Of a stretch of 64,000 nucleotides of DNA, positions 17,771-26,814 are shown piece after piece (the stretch's first letter is position 1; every line of letters begins with the position of its first letter). The DNA is from Segatella copri (GTDB lineage Bacteria; Bacteroidota; Bacteroidia; Bacteroidales; Bacteroidaceae). Both the position numbers and the translations under genes were made by a program. The stretch lies in assembly GCF_009495355.1 (NCBI RefSeq), contig NZ_VZAD01000061.1, positions 1-64,000 on the forward strand, read 5' to 3'. The notes beneath the pieces were generated by a model. The model was not told where the DNA came from and ran no database searches. It saw only the letters and a program-made list of their open reading frames with translations.

Positions 17771-19390
17771 ATGAAAACAAAAAATATAAATCAAGTAATA
17801 GTATGGCTGCTGGTATCTTCTATGAGTATGTTCACGGTGTCTTGTAATGAAGATATAGACAACTCTTATTCAAGAAATCAATCGGTTATAGAACTTCAGC
17901 CATCGGGTGAATTTGTCAAATTGGATGAGAATAATCCTGATGCTACCGCATTGACATTAGACTGGACAACAGCTCACGATTATGGTGATGATTATATAAC
18001 CACCTATAAGTATGAAATGCGTGTATCTGGAAGTACTGCTGATGAGATAGTGGAATATGAGGATGATGGCCATTTCTCACGTATTTATACTAACAAGCAA
18101 TTGCAGGAACTTTTGGTCAATCATTTTGGTCAACTTACCAGTACCATTCGTGAGGTGCAGTTTACTGTCACCGCTTCTTTTGAGGGTCCTCGTTTGGTGA
18201 TACCTGATATAGCTACGGCAAAAGTGAACGTAAAGACTTATGGACCTAAACAGTTTAGTGCAGACGAATTGTTTATGGGTGGTACTGCTGTCGGTGACGA
18301 GGACGTACGGCTCGAGGCAAACAATGATGGTACTATCTACTCCTTTACAGGTAAGTTGAATGCCGGTAAGATTAATTTCCCTGTTCATTTCGGAGATGAG
18401 GAGAATGCTATTGGGCCAGAAACAGTTGCTGCAACTCCCACATTGGGAGAGATGCCAGCTGTAATCAGTGACCGTTCTGATGCAAATTATTGGATCATTC
18501 CTGAAGCTGATACTTATCGCATCACAATCAACATGAATAATCAAACAGTGAAGATTGTTGCAGCTGGTGCAGTTGTTGAGGCTGATCAGGTGTTCTTGGC
18601 TGGTTCGGCTGTTGGTGAGCAAGTTGAAATGACCCAGACCTTGGAGAATGAAAACTTGTATGCTTGGCGTGGAGAACTGTCTTCTGGTAGTCTTTATATT
18701 CCGTTTACTTTTGAAGGAGAACAGAAGATGTCTGCAGTTCCTATGCAGGATGGTAACCATGATATCAATGATGGTCAGTCTTCGTCGTTCACTCAGGTGA
18801 CGACAAATACAGCAGGGGCATCCCGTTATTGGACTATTCCAAGGTCTGGTGTATATCGCATCGTTCTGAATAAAGAAGAAAAAACGGTAACCATCTATTC
18901 CGACAAAACCGATTTACAGCCAAAAACGGTTAGTTGGAACAACACCACTTTGGGTATCAACCCTTATAAGACAACTATAGAAAAGTTGTATATGTATGGT
19001 ACGTTCAATGCTTTTGATCATGATCCTGGTGCCTTCACTGGTTATCAAGATAAGTTCAATCTGTACCCAAGCTTAGCAGATCCTTGTGTGTTTGTATATA
19101 AAGGTGATGCGCTCCCTCGTAGCTCACAAAAGGATGAACGAGGAAATGTCGTACAGGCTTCGGTGAAGTTTGCCGTTGATAACCATAATAATAATGTGTA
19201 TGCTTTTGGTTCTACAGCCGATGCTAAGCGTAATGACCACAATGGTTACATCACAGCCAAGTTGGGCGTTGAAGAGAAAACGGTAGAAGGTCAGAGCCAT
19301 AACCGCTATGCTTACTTTATTATTCCTGAGGGCTGCAACTTTGTTGTGGTGAATGTGAGAAACAACACAGTTTTATTTGATAAGAAATAA
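17771..19390 (+). CDS. SusE/SusF-like outer-membrane glycan-binding lipoprotein
   Basis: A 539-residue lipoprotein (lipobox Cys25, MFTVSCNED). An N-terminal SusE-type immunoglobulin-like domain (about 35-155, LTLDWTTAHDYGDDY) is followed by two related starch-binding-like modules (about 165-265 and 275-375). Each starts with an LFMGGTAVGDE / VFLAGSAVGEQ strand and ends in a YWIIP.ADTYRITIN / YWTIP.SGVYRIVLN strand. A divergent third module (about 395-535) ends CNFVVVNVRNNTVLFDKK. Its position after SusD is the standard place for such auxiliary binders. Confidence 0.85.
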   Translation: MKTKNINQVIVWLLVSSMSMFTVSCNEDIDNSYSRNQSVIELQPSGEFVKLDENNPDATALTLDWTTAHDYGDDYITTYKYEMRVSGSTADEIVEYEDDGHFSRIYTNKQLQELLVNHFGQLTSTIREVQFTVTASFEGPRLVIPDIATAKVNVKTYGPKQFSADELFMGGTAVGDEDVRLEANNDGTIYSFTGKLNAGKINFPVHFGDEENAIGPETVAATPTLGEMPAVISDRSDANYWIIPEADTYRITINMNNQTVKIVAAGAVVEADQVFLAGSAVGEQVEMTQTLENENLYAWRGELSSGSLYIPFTFEGEQKMSAVPMQDGNHDINDGQSSSFTQVTTNTAGASRYWTIPRSGVYRIVLNKEEKTVTIYSDKTDLQPKTVSWNNTTLGINPYKTTIEKLYMYGTFNAFDHDPGAFTGYQDKFNLYPSLADPCVFVYKGDALPRSSQKDERGNVVQASVKFAVDNHNNNVYAFGSTADAKRNDHNGYITAKLGVEEKTVEGQSHNRYAYFIIPEGCNFVVVNVRNNTVLFDKK

Positions 19391-19409
19391 TCAATAATAT
19401 TAGATAATT

Positions 19410-21053
19410 ATGCAAATGGAAAAATATATGTCAGGAGCCAAAACGACGATTATGTCATTGGCACTCATCGTTTCATCTCTCGTTGTCGGAACTTCATGTT
19501 CCGACAGCGATGATCTGGGAACGACTGATTATAGTTGGAATATTTCTGGTAACAAGGTTGTGAATATCAAGCCAGAGCGTTATAAGTTCCTCCGTAACCC
19601 ATTGCAGGGTTGGAATATCTATACGGGTATTGGCAGTGGAATGATGGATAATTTCTGGGATATCTATGATAATTTTGAGTCTTCTGTAGGTCCTGTGAAA
19701 GTGTCGGATTATGGTACAACCTGTTATATCCGTGGTGCATGGAGTGACTTCAATCCAGAAGAGGGCGTTTATATTTGGCAAGATGGTGTAGATACCGAAC
19801 CCGCCAGAAGATTCCGTATGTTAGTAAATGGCGCCAAGGAGCGAAACTTGAAACTGGCTTTTACTTTTGTGGTTGATAGCCGTGACAAGCATTATAATTT
19901 TACTCCAAACTATGTGAAAGAAGCAGGTTGCAAGGGATATGTGACTACTACAGGTAGTGTGCAGGTTTGGTCGCCATATCCTGACGATCCTATATTCCAG
20001 GAGAAATATGCCAAATTTTTGAAAGATTTTGCAGCTAAGTACAATGATCCAGACGTGACCAATTATGTGAGCGGATTTGGTTTGGGCAAATGGGGTGAAA
20101 CACATTCCCTGAAATATTGGGCAGTTGACACTCCCAACGAGTCAGAGAAGCGAACAGAGAAGGAGGTAAAATACGATGTGTTTGAGTGGATCACCGACTT
20201 GATGTCGCAAACTTTCACAAAGGTTCCTGTCTTCATCAACTATCACCGTTGTCTATTGAGTAGCAAGGAGTTTGATGGAGCACCTGTTGATGATTCTGCC
20301 GAGTTGATAGAAAGAGCTGTCAAGAAAGGTTTTGGACTTCGTCATGATGCATTTGGTATGAAACAATATTACAAGGATTGGGAGCGCGGCATCGCTACTA
20401 CTTATCGCTATCAATGTCCATTTATTATGGAAGGCGGTTGGGTAGAGTCATCTCATGGTGGTTCAATCAAGGGTGATGGTTATGCCAATTATAAAGAGGT
20501 GAGAAAAGGTGAGTTTGATGAGGCTAAGGGTGCTAATGTGAATATGATGGATTTCCGATTCAACAACAATCCACAGGCAGGTGAAACCCATTCTTGGTTT
20601 AATGCAGCATACAATTTGGTAGAAGAATTCATTGCAGAGGGTGGTTATCGTCTTTATCCAGATAAATTATCTGTTCCCGAGAATGCTTCTGCTGGTGCAA
20701 AGGTTACCTTAACACATCGTTGGTCTAACTTGGGCTGGGGATATTGTCCTACTAATCTACCTCAATGGAATCAGAAGTATAAGGTGGCATTTGCCTTGTT
20801 GGACAAGAATACAGAGAAACCTGTCAAAGTCTATGTAGATGCTTTGCCAAAAGTTTCTGATTGGGTGAAGGGTAAGCCTCATACTTACAGTACAGAGATT
20901 ACATTGGAAGGTGTAACTTCTGGTCAATATACTTGGGCTGTTGGTATCGTAGATACAGCAAAGGACAACAATATAGGCATTTATATTTCTGCACGAGATG
21001 AATATCAGACAGCGGATGGATGGGTAAAACTTTCAGATGTAACTATTAAATAA
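19410..21053 (+). CDS. DUF4832-type putative TIM-barrel glycosidase, lipoprotein (paralogue 2)
   Basis: A 547-residue lipoprotein (lipobox Cys30, VVGTSCSDSDD), so probably at the outer-membrane surface, unlike paralogue 1. It shares NPLQGW, VWSPYPDDP, the candidate acid/base Glu230 in GLGKWGETH, INYHR, LRHDAFGM, YYKDWERG, the candidate nucleophile Glu341 in FIMEGGW and VNMMDFR. The C-terminal beta-sandwich (WSNLGWGYCPTNLPQWNQKY) is also shared. A paralogue pair, one soluble and one surface-anchored, inside one PUL suggests the enzyme works on both sides of the outer membrane. Function inferred. Confidence 0.7.
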   Translation: MQMEKYMSGAKTTIMSLALIVSSLVVGTSCSDSDDLGTTDYSWNISGNKVVNIKPERYKFLRNPLQGWNIYTGIGSGMMDNFWDIYDNFESSVGPVKVSDYGTTCYIRGAWSDFNPEEGVYIWQDGVDTEPARRFRMLVNGAKERNLKLAFTFVVDSRDKHYNFTPNYVKEAGCKGYVTTTGSVQVWSPYPDDPIFQEKYAKFLKDFAAKYNDPDVTNYVSGFGLGKWGETHSLKYWAVDTPNESEKRTEKEVKYDVFEWITDLMSQTFTKVPVFINYHRCLLSSKEFDGAPVDDSAELIERAVKKGFGLRHDAFGMKQYYKDWERGIATTYRYQCPFIMEGGWVESSHGGSIKGDGYANYKEVRKGEFDEAKGANVNMMDFRFNNNPQAGETHSWFNAAYNLVEEFIAEGGYRLYPDKLSVPENASAGAKVTLTHRWSNLGWGYCPTNLPQWNQKYKVAFALLDKNTEKPVKVYVDALPKVSDWVKGKPHTYSTEITLEGVTSGQYTWAVGIVDTAKDNNIGIYISARDEYQTADGWVKLSDVTIK

Positions 21054-21066
21054 TGAAAAAGTATAT

Positions 21067-22938
21067 ATGTGCAAGAAATTCCTCATAACGATAATTGCGT
21101 TCCTGAGTTCCCTTATGGTGGAGGCTTCTGAAATTCTGGTGGAAGCAGAGAGCTTCCACCAGAAGGGAGGTTGGGTTGTTGATCAGCAATTTATGGACCA
21201 AATGGGCTCTTCTTATTTGTTGGCACATGGAATGGGTAAACCTGTGGATGATGCTACGACAACTATACACGTGAAAGAAGGTGGTCTCTACTATATATAT
21301 GTAAGGACATACAATTGGACTGCTCCTTGGAGTAAAAAGTCTGGGCCAGGTCGCTTTTCTTTGTCTGTTAATGGAAAAATCATTTCTAAGGTATTGGGCG
21401 CTGAAGGAAAGGACTGGCAATGGCAAAAAGTTGGTAAAATGAGGCTCAAGACAGGTACAAACAGTTTGGCTTTGCATGACTTGACAGGTTTTGAGGGCCG
21501 TTGTGATGCTGTCTATATGACAACCGATGAAGTTCAGTCTCCTGTAGGACTTGATACAAAAGCAACTGGTCTACTTCGCAAACGTCTTCATCCACAGGTC
21601 ATTTTAAAGCAGAAGAACTACGATTTTATCGTGATAGGTGGTGGTATCGCAGGTATGTGCGCTGCCGCTTCTGCTGCCCGATTGGGGTGTAAAGTGGCTT
21701 TAGTCAATGACCGTCCTGTTTTAGGAGGTAATAATTCTTCAGAGGTACGCGTACATTTAGGAGGCACAATAGAGATGATGCCCAATCAGGGATTGGGAAG
21801 GATGATTCGTGAGTTTGGACATTCTAAAGGTGGTAATGCTCAGCCCGGCAACTTCTATGAAGATACCAAGAAAGATTCCTTTATTCTTGCCGAGAAAAAT
21901 ATAACACTTTATCCTTGTTACCGTGCAGTAAAGGTCAAGACGATAGGGAACCTTATTCAGTCTGTAGTGATTCGTCAGATTTCTACTGGTGAGGAACTCT
22001 GTCTTTCTGCTCCCATTTTTAGCGATTGTACAGGAGATGGTACGATTGGTTATATGGCTGGAGCTGATTGGAGAATGGGGCGTGAGGCACAAGGCGAATA
22101 TCATGAGTCTTTGGCACCTGTTAAAGCTGATTCCGTCGTTATGGGTACCTCTATTCAGTGGTATTCAGAGTTGAAGGATAATAAGGTTTCGTTTCCAGAG
22201 TTTTGTTATGGTGTAAACTTCAATGAAACTAATAAGGAAACTGTAACTAAAGGAGAGTGGACCTGGGAAACAGGTATGAATAAAAACCAGATAACAGAAG
22301 CTGAAAGAATCAGAGACTATGGACTTTTGGTTATTTACTCTAACTGGAGTTTTTTGAAGAATCATTCTGTAGAAAAGAAAAAATTCAGCAATCGTTCCTT
22401 GGCGTGGGTGGGGTATATCGCGGGCAAGCGAGAGTCACGCCGTCTTTTAGGAGATTACGTTTTGTCTGAGGAAGATATCAATAAAAATGTATTGCACGAA
22501 GATGCGTCTTTTACAACAAGTTGGAGCATTGACTTGCATTTTGCGGACAGTATTAATAGTATTCATTTCCCTGGCAATGAATTTAAAACGCGAACCATAC
22601 ATCGATGGATCTATCCCTATGCTGTGCCTTATCGCTGTCTGTATTCCCGTAATGTGAACAACCTTTTTATGGCAGGTAGGAATATCAGTTGTACTCATGT
22701 GGCTTTGGGTACGGTAAGGGTTATGAGAACCACGGGTATGATGGGGGAGGTTGTAGGGATGGCTGCTGGTCTTTGCCATCAATATGGTATTATGCCAAGA
22801 GACGTGTATCGTCATCATTTGCCGGAGCTAAAAGTGTTGATGCAGGATGGTTTGGGTAAGAAAGATGTACCCGACACTCAGCATTTTAATGAACCTAATA
22901 GATTTTTGGATAAGCCTCGCGCTTTTATCAATCATTAA
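21067..22938 (+). CDS. Secreted FAD-dependent oxidoreductase with N-terminal carbohydrate-binding-like domain
   Basis: A 623-residue exported protein. Residues of about 20-155 form a beta-sandwich like CBM6/35 or golvesin-type domains (ILVEAESF, YYIYVRTYNW, GTNSLALHDL). From about 185 it is an FAD-dependent oxidoreductase of the PF12831 kind: dinucleotide-binding DFIVIGGGIAGMCAAASAAR (GxGxxG at 191-196), VLGGNNSSEVRVHLGG and C-terminal FMAGRNISCTHVALGTVR. It lies 13 bp after the DUF4832 gene and 5 bp before the GH36-like gene. A flavoenzyme inside a glycosidase operon suggests oxidation of a sugar hydroxyl (for example to a 3-keto sugar) or of a non-sugar aglycone. Substrate unknown. Confidence 0.85.
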   Translation: MCKKFLITIIAFLSSLMVEASEILVEAESFHQKGGWVVDQQFMDQMGSSYLLAHGMGKPVDDATTTIHVKEGGLYYIYVRTYNWTAPWSKKSGPGRFSLSVNGKIISKVLGAEGKDWQWQKVGKMRLKTGTNSLALHDLTGFEGRCDAVYMTTDEVQSPVGLDTKATGLLRKRLHPQVILKQKNYDFIVIGGGIAGMCAAASAARLGCKVALVNDRPVLGGNNSSEVRVHLGGTIEMMPNQGLGRMIREFGHSKGGNAQPGNFYEDTKKDSFILAEKNITLYPCYRAVKVKTIGNLIQSVVIRQISTGEELCLSAPIFSDCTGDGTIGYMAGADWRMGREAQGEYHESLAPVKADSVVMGTSIQWYSELKDNKVSFPEFCYGVNFNETNKETVTKGEWTWETGMNKNQITEAERIRDYGLLVIYSNWSFLKNHSVEKKKFSNRSLAWVGYIAGKRESRRLLGDYVLSEEDINKNVLHEDASFTTSWSIDLHFADSINSIHFPGNEFKTRTIHRWIYPYAVPYRCLYSRNVNNLFMAGRNISCTHVALGTVRVMRTTGMMGEVVGMAAGLCHQYGIMPRDVYRHHLPELKVLMQDGLGKKDVPDTQHFNEPNRFLDKPRAFINH

Positions 22939-22943
22939 TTATT

Positions 22944-25004
22944 ATGAGAAAAACCCTATTCATTTTGCTATTATTCTCAATGGCATGGTGTTCTGTGAAA
23001 GCTGTGAAGAGCAGCTATGCCATTTTGAATAAAGATACCCTTCGCATAGGAAACTCTTACATGGAGCGCTGTTTCTTGTGGAATCATGGAGCGTTGAAAA
23101 CGATAGCCTTGACAGATAAACTGCATGGAACTTGCATGCAGGCTCGTGGTGAGCGTCCAGACTTTGCCATAGCTCAAGGTGATGCAAGGAATGGAAAAAT
23201 GTCATCGCAATGGGTTCTTTCTGATGGTGTGCAACCAAGTCATCTTGAAGTGATTGTTTGTTACGACCAGGGTACATTATCAGTAAAGCGTGTCTTCAAG
23301 GTTTATGAGAATACTCCTGCCTTGGCATGTACCACATATCTTAGAGGTACTATGCAGAAGTTGAAGTCTGTTGCTGATGTATCCAATGTTGATAGAAAAA
23401 ATATTGAGTCAGCAGAGGATATGGTGACGGAATTGAAAACTCCAACATTAGACCGCATTCAGTTGTTTGGGAAGCATTGGCAGACAAAGGCCGTTGAGTT
23501 TTTGGATTATACTGATTGGAATGACAATTTGGTCTTTGAACGTAATTTTATTCCATATCGCAAGAGCGGTTGTAGGGGTAATCTGTTGTTTGCCAAGGAC
23601 CAATTGACTGATAATGGCTTCTTTTTTTTGAAAGAGTCTCCTTCTTCAAGTACACAGTTGCATTATACTGGTTCCGACTTTATCACAGATTTCAATGACT
23701 TTATGGTAGTCAGTCCTGGAGTTTCTTCTGCCGACATAAAGAAGGAATCATGGACTCGTCTGTATGGATGTGTGCTTGGCGTATTTCATGGTGAGGAGAG
23801 AGCAGCATTGGTGTCTTTGCGAACTTACCAAAAACAACTGCGAAAGGAAAAATCTTCTTCAGATGAGATGATTATGCTCAACACTTGGGGAGATAGAAGC
23901 CAAGATGAAAAAATCAACGAGGAGTTTTGTATGCGCGAATTAGATAGAGCAGCCAAGTTGGGTATTACTGTTTTCCAGTTGGATGACGGTTGGCAGAATG
24001 GTAAAAGTCCTAACTCAAAGACAAAAGGAGGCTCTTTCAAGGATATTTGGAAGGACAACAGCTATTGGACACCTAATCCCATGAAGTTCCCTCATGGATT
24101 GAAAAATATAGTGAAGAGAGGAAAGAAGTTGGGTATCCGTATCGGCTTGTGGTTTAATCCAAGTGTACAAAATGATTTTTCCGATTGGGAGAAGGATGCC
24201 CAGGCAATTGTGTCTTTATATCGTCAATATGGCATAGAGTGCTTCAAGATAGATGGTTTGCAGATTCCTACAAAGCAAGCAGAAGAGAATTTGCGCCATC
24301 TTTTTGACAAGGTAGCATTGGAAACCAATCATCACGTTATCTTTAATTTGGACGCCACTGCAGGAAGACGTGGGGGATATCATTCTATGAATGAGTATGG
24401 AAATATATTTCTGGAGAATAGATATACTGATTGGGGAAACTACTATCCTTATCGTACTTTGCGCAATTTGTGGCAATTGTCTCGTTATGTTCCTGCAGAA
24501 AAAATGCAGGTAGAGTTCTTGAACAAATGGCGCAATGCTGATAAATATGCTGATAATGATATTTTTGCTCCCAAGAGCTACTCCTTTGACTATCTTTTTG
24601 GCATTACTGCTGCTGCTCAGCCTTTAGCATGGATGGAAGCATCCAACTTGCCTCAGGATGCCTATAAGGTTTCCCCACTGATAGAGAGTTACAGAAAGAT
24701 ACTGCATGACTTCCATTCGGGAGTTATCTTGCCAATAGGTGATGAGCCTTCAGGGCGTTCTTGGACAGGCTTCCAGTCTATGACTTGTCAGGATAAAGGA
24801 TATTTTATTGTTTATCGTGAGGACAACGACAGACAAAAGGCCTGGTTGCAGACCTGGTTGACGCCTGGCGAGCATGTTCAATTGGAGAAGATAGCTGGGC
24901 AAGGAGCCTCATTTGTCTCCCAAATAGATGAGAATGGACGACTCTCTTTCTTTTTACCGGAGAAGAATCAATTTGCAATTTACCAATACAAGATTGAGAA
25001 ATGA
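22944..25004 (+). CDS. GH36-like alpha-galactosidase/melibiase family protein
   Basis: An exported enzyme of 686 residues. The N-terminal beta-sandwich (about 20-290) precedes a TIM barrel with FQLDDGWQNG, RIGLWFNPS and ECFKIDGLQ. Asp437 in FKIDG fits the clan-D nucleophile, and Asp in RYTDWGNYYPYRT is a candidate acid/base. Sequence order fits GH36 and its close relatives (GH27/GH31 clan-D families); alpha-galactose or alpha-N-acetylgalactosamine would be the usual terminal sugar. The stop codon overlaps the start of the GH2 gene (ATGA), so translation is coupled. Confidence 0.8.
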   Translation: MRKTLFILLLFSMAWCSVKAVKSSYAILNKDTLRIGNSYMERCFLWNHGALKTIALTDKLHGTCMQARGERPDFAIAQGDARNGKMSSQWVLSDGVQPSHLEVIVCYDQGTLSVKRVFKVYENTPALACTTYLRGTMQKLKSVADVSNVDRKNIESAEDMVTELKTPTLDRIQLFGKHWQTKAVEFLDYTDWNDNLVFERNFIPYRKSGCRGNLLFAKDQLTDNGFFFLKESPSSSTQLHYTGSDFITDFNDFMVVSPGVSSADIKKESWTRLYGCVLGVFHGEERAALVSLRTYQKQLRKEKSSSDEMIMLNTWGDRSQDEKINEEFCMRELDRAAKLGITVFQLDDGWQNGKSPNSKTKGGSFKDIWKDNSYWTPNPMKFPHGLKNIVKRGKKLGIRIGLWFNPSVQNDFSDWEKDAQAIVSLYRQYGIECFKIDGLQIPTKQAEENLRHLFDKVALETNHHVIFNLDATAGRRGGYHSMNEYGNIFLENRYTDWGNYYPYRTLRNLWQLSRYVPAEKMQVEFLNKWRNADKYADNDIFAPKSYSFDYLFGITAAAQPLAWMEASNLPQDAYKVSPLIESYRKILHDFHSGVILPIGDEPSGRSWTGFQSMTCQDKGYFIVYREDNDRQKAWLQTWLTPGEHVQLEKIAGQGASFVSQIDENGRLSFFLPEKNQFAIYQYKIEK

Positions 25005-26803
25005 AAAAAATAGTAGCTTTATTAATATGTATCATTTCCCTTTGTGGAGAGACTTTTGCTGCAGAGACATATATCTCTAATGTCTATGGTAGGCAATATG
25101 AATCCTTGAACGGAAAGTGGAATGCTATCGTCGATCTTTACGAGAGAGGCGAAGAAATGAAATTGTATCTCAACCAAACGCCTCAAGGTAAGAGCGATTT
25201 CTATGAATATGCTTTCGATGGAGGTTTGCGCCTGAATGTACCAGGAGATTGGAATTCTCAATCTTCTGAACTCAAGTATTTTGAAGGCTCTGTTTGGTAT
25301 GCCCGCCATTTTCATCTCCATGCTTTAGATGCCAAGCGGCGCTTTTTGTACTTCGCTGGTGTCAGCTATCGTTGTAATGTGTATTTGAATGGTAAAAAAA
25401 TCGGAGAGCACGAAGGATCTTTCACACCTTTTCAAATTGAGGTGACAGATGCTTTGGTGCAAGGGGATAATACATTGGTTGTGGAGGTGAACAATCGTCG
25501 TCAGAAGTCTGCCATCCCAGCTTTGTCTTTTGATTGGTGGAATTATGGTGGTATCACGCGAGATGTGATGCTTGTTACCTTGCCTAAGCAATATATTAGC
25601 GATTATTTTGTTCAATTGGATAAGCATCGTGCAGATTTGGTACATGTGAAAGTCTTTTTGTCGGAAGGTGTTGCCAATCAAGATGTATGTGTAGAAATAC
25701 CAGAATTGAAGCGCAGACTCCTATTGAAAACAGACGCATCAGGTATGGCAACTGGAGATTTGAAGATTTCCAAGATACAACGTTGGAGTCCAGATTTTCC
25801 TAAGTTATATCAAGTAAACATCAAAACCCAGTGCGATGAGGTAACAGAAATGATTGGATTCCGTAATGTGGAGGTGAAGGGGACAAAAGTGCATCTCAAT
25901 GGGAAACCAGTGTTTTTGCGTAGTATTTCTTTCCACGAAGAAATACCACAACGTATGGGAAGAGCCTGCTCTGAAAGTGACGCCGAAATGCTCCTTTCTG
26001 AGGCAAGAGCTTTAGGAGTTAATATGGTTCGTTTGGCGCATTATCAGCAAAACGAGTATATCGTTCGCAAGGCAGAGAAGATGGGCATCATGCTATGGCA
26101 GGAAATACCTGTTTGGCAAGCCATAGATTTCTCTAATAAGGAAACCTTAAATAAAGCAAAGAGAATGTTGAAAGAAACCATTCGTAGAGACCAAAACCGT
26201 TGCGCTGATTGCTTTTGGGGAATAGCAAACGAGACACGACCTTCTGATGCTCGTAATGCCTTTTTGACGGATTTGCTGCAAGCTGGTAAGGAAGTAGATA
26301 CAACTCGCTTATTTGTTGCCGCTTTCGATAATGTATATTTCAAGGAAAATTCGCAGTTGTTCGAGATGGAAGATAGCTTTGTAAATCAATTGGATATGAT
26401 TGGTGTCAATAAATATATGGGCTGGTATGCGCCATGGCCGTTGGAACCTGCCAAATGTGTATGGAAGGTGGCTGTGCATAAGCCATTGCTTATTTCAGAG
26501 TTTGGGGGCGAGGCCTTGTTTGGTCAGCATGGTGACGATACGACAGCTTCTTCCTGGAGTGAGGAATACCAAGCAAAACTTTATCGTGATAATTTGAGGA
26601 TGTTTGAGAATATTCCAAATTTAGTAGGTGTCTCGCCTTGGGTTCTTTTTGACTTCAGGTCGCCATTCCGCTTTCATCCTACCAATCAGGATGGTTGGAA
26701 CCGTAAGGGATTGGTTTCTGATCAAGGGCAGCGCAAGAAAGCCTGGTATGTTATGCATGACTACTATCAGAAAAAGCAGCAAGAATACAAGAACATTAAA
26801 TAA
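25001..26803 (+). CDS. GH2 beta-glucuronidase-like enzyme
   Basis: An exported GH2 enzyme of 600 residues. A sugar-binding jelly roll (about 25-190), an immunoglobulin-like domain (about 190-285) and a TIM barrel follow in order. Acid/base Glu411 lies in GIANETRPSDAR and nucleophile Glu500 in LLISEFGGEA. Near the C-terminus, NRKG (Asn567, Lys569) sits where beta-glucuronidases carry the NxK motif that contacts the glucuronate carboxylate. This supports glucuronidase, or possibly galacturonidase, over galactosidase. Its short 600-residue form without a DUF4982 also matches glucuronidases. Start codon overlaps the preceding stop. Confidence 0.82.
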   Translation: MKKIVALLICIISLCGETFAAETYISNVYGRQYESLNGKWNAIVDLYERGEEMKLYLNQTPQGKSDFYEYAFDGGLRLNVPGDWNSQSSELKYFEGSVWYARHFHLHALDAKRRFLYFAGVSYRCNVYLNGKKIGEHEGSFTPFQIEVTDALVQGDNTLVVEVNNRRQKSAIPALSFDWWNYGGITRDVMLVTLPKQYISDYFVQLDKHRADLVHVKVFLSEGVANQDVCVEIPELKRRLLLKTDASGMATGDLKISKIQRWSPDFPKLYQVNIKTQCDEVTEMIGFRNVEVKGTKVHLNGKPVFLRSISFHEEIPQRMGRACSESDAEMLLSEARALGVNMVRLAHYQQNEYIVRKAEKMGIMLWQEIPVWQAIDFSNKETLNKAKRMLKETIRRDQNRCADCFWGIANETRPSDARNAFLTDLLQAGKEVDTTRLFVAAFDNVYFKENSQLFEMEDSFVNQLDMIGVNKYMGWYAPWPLEPAKCVWKVAVHKPLLISEFGGEALFGQHGDDTTASSWSEEYQAKLYRDNLRMFENIPNLVGVSPWVLFDFRSPFRFHPTNQDGWNRKGLVSDQGQRKKAWYVMHDYYQKKQQEYKNIK

Positions 26804-26814
26804 ACACATGACCT

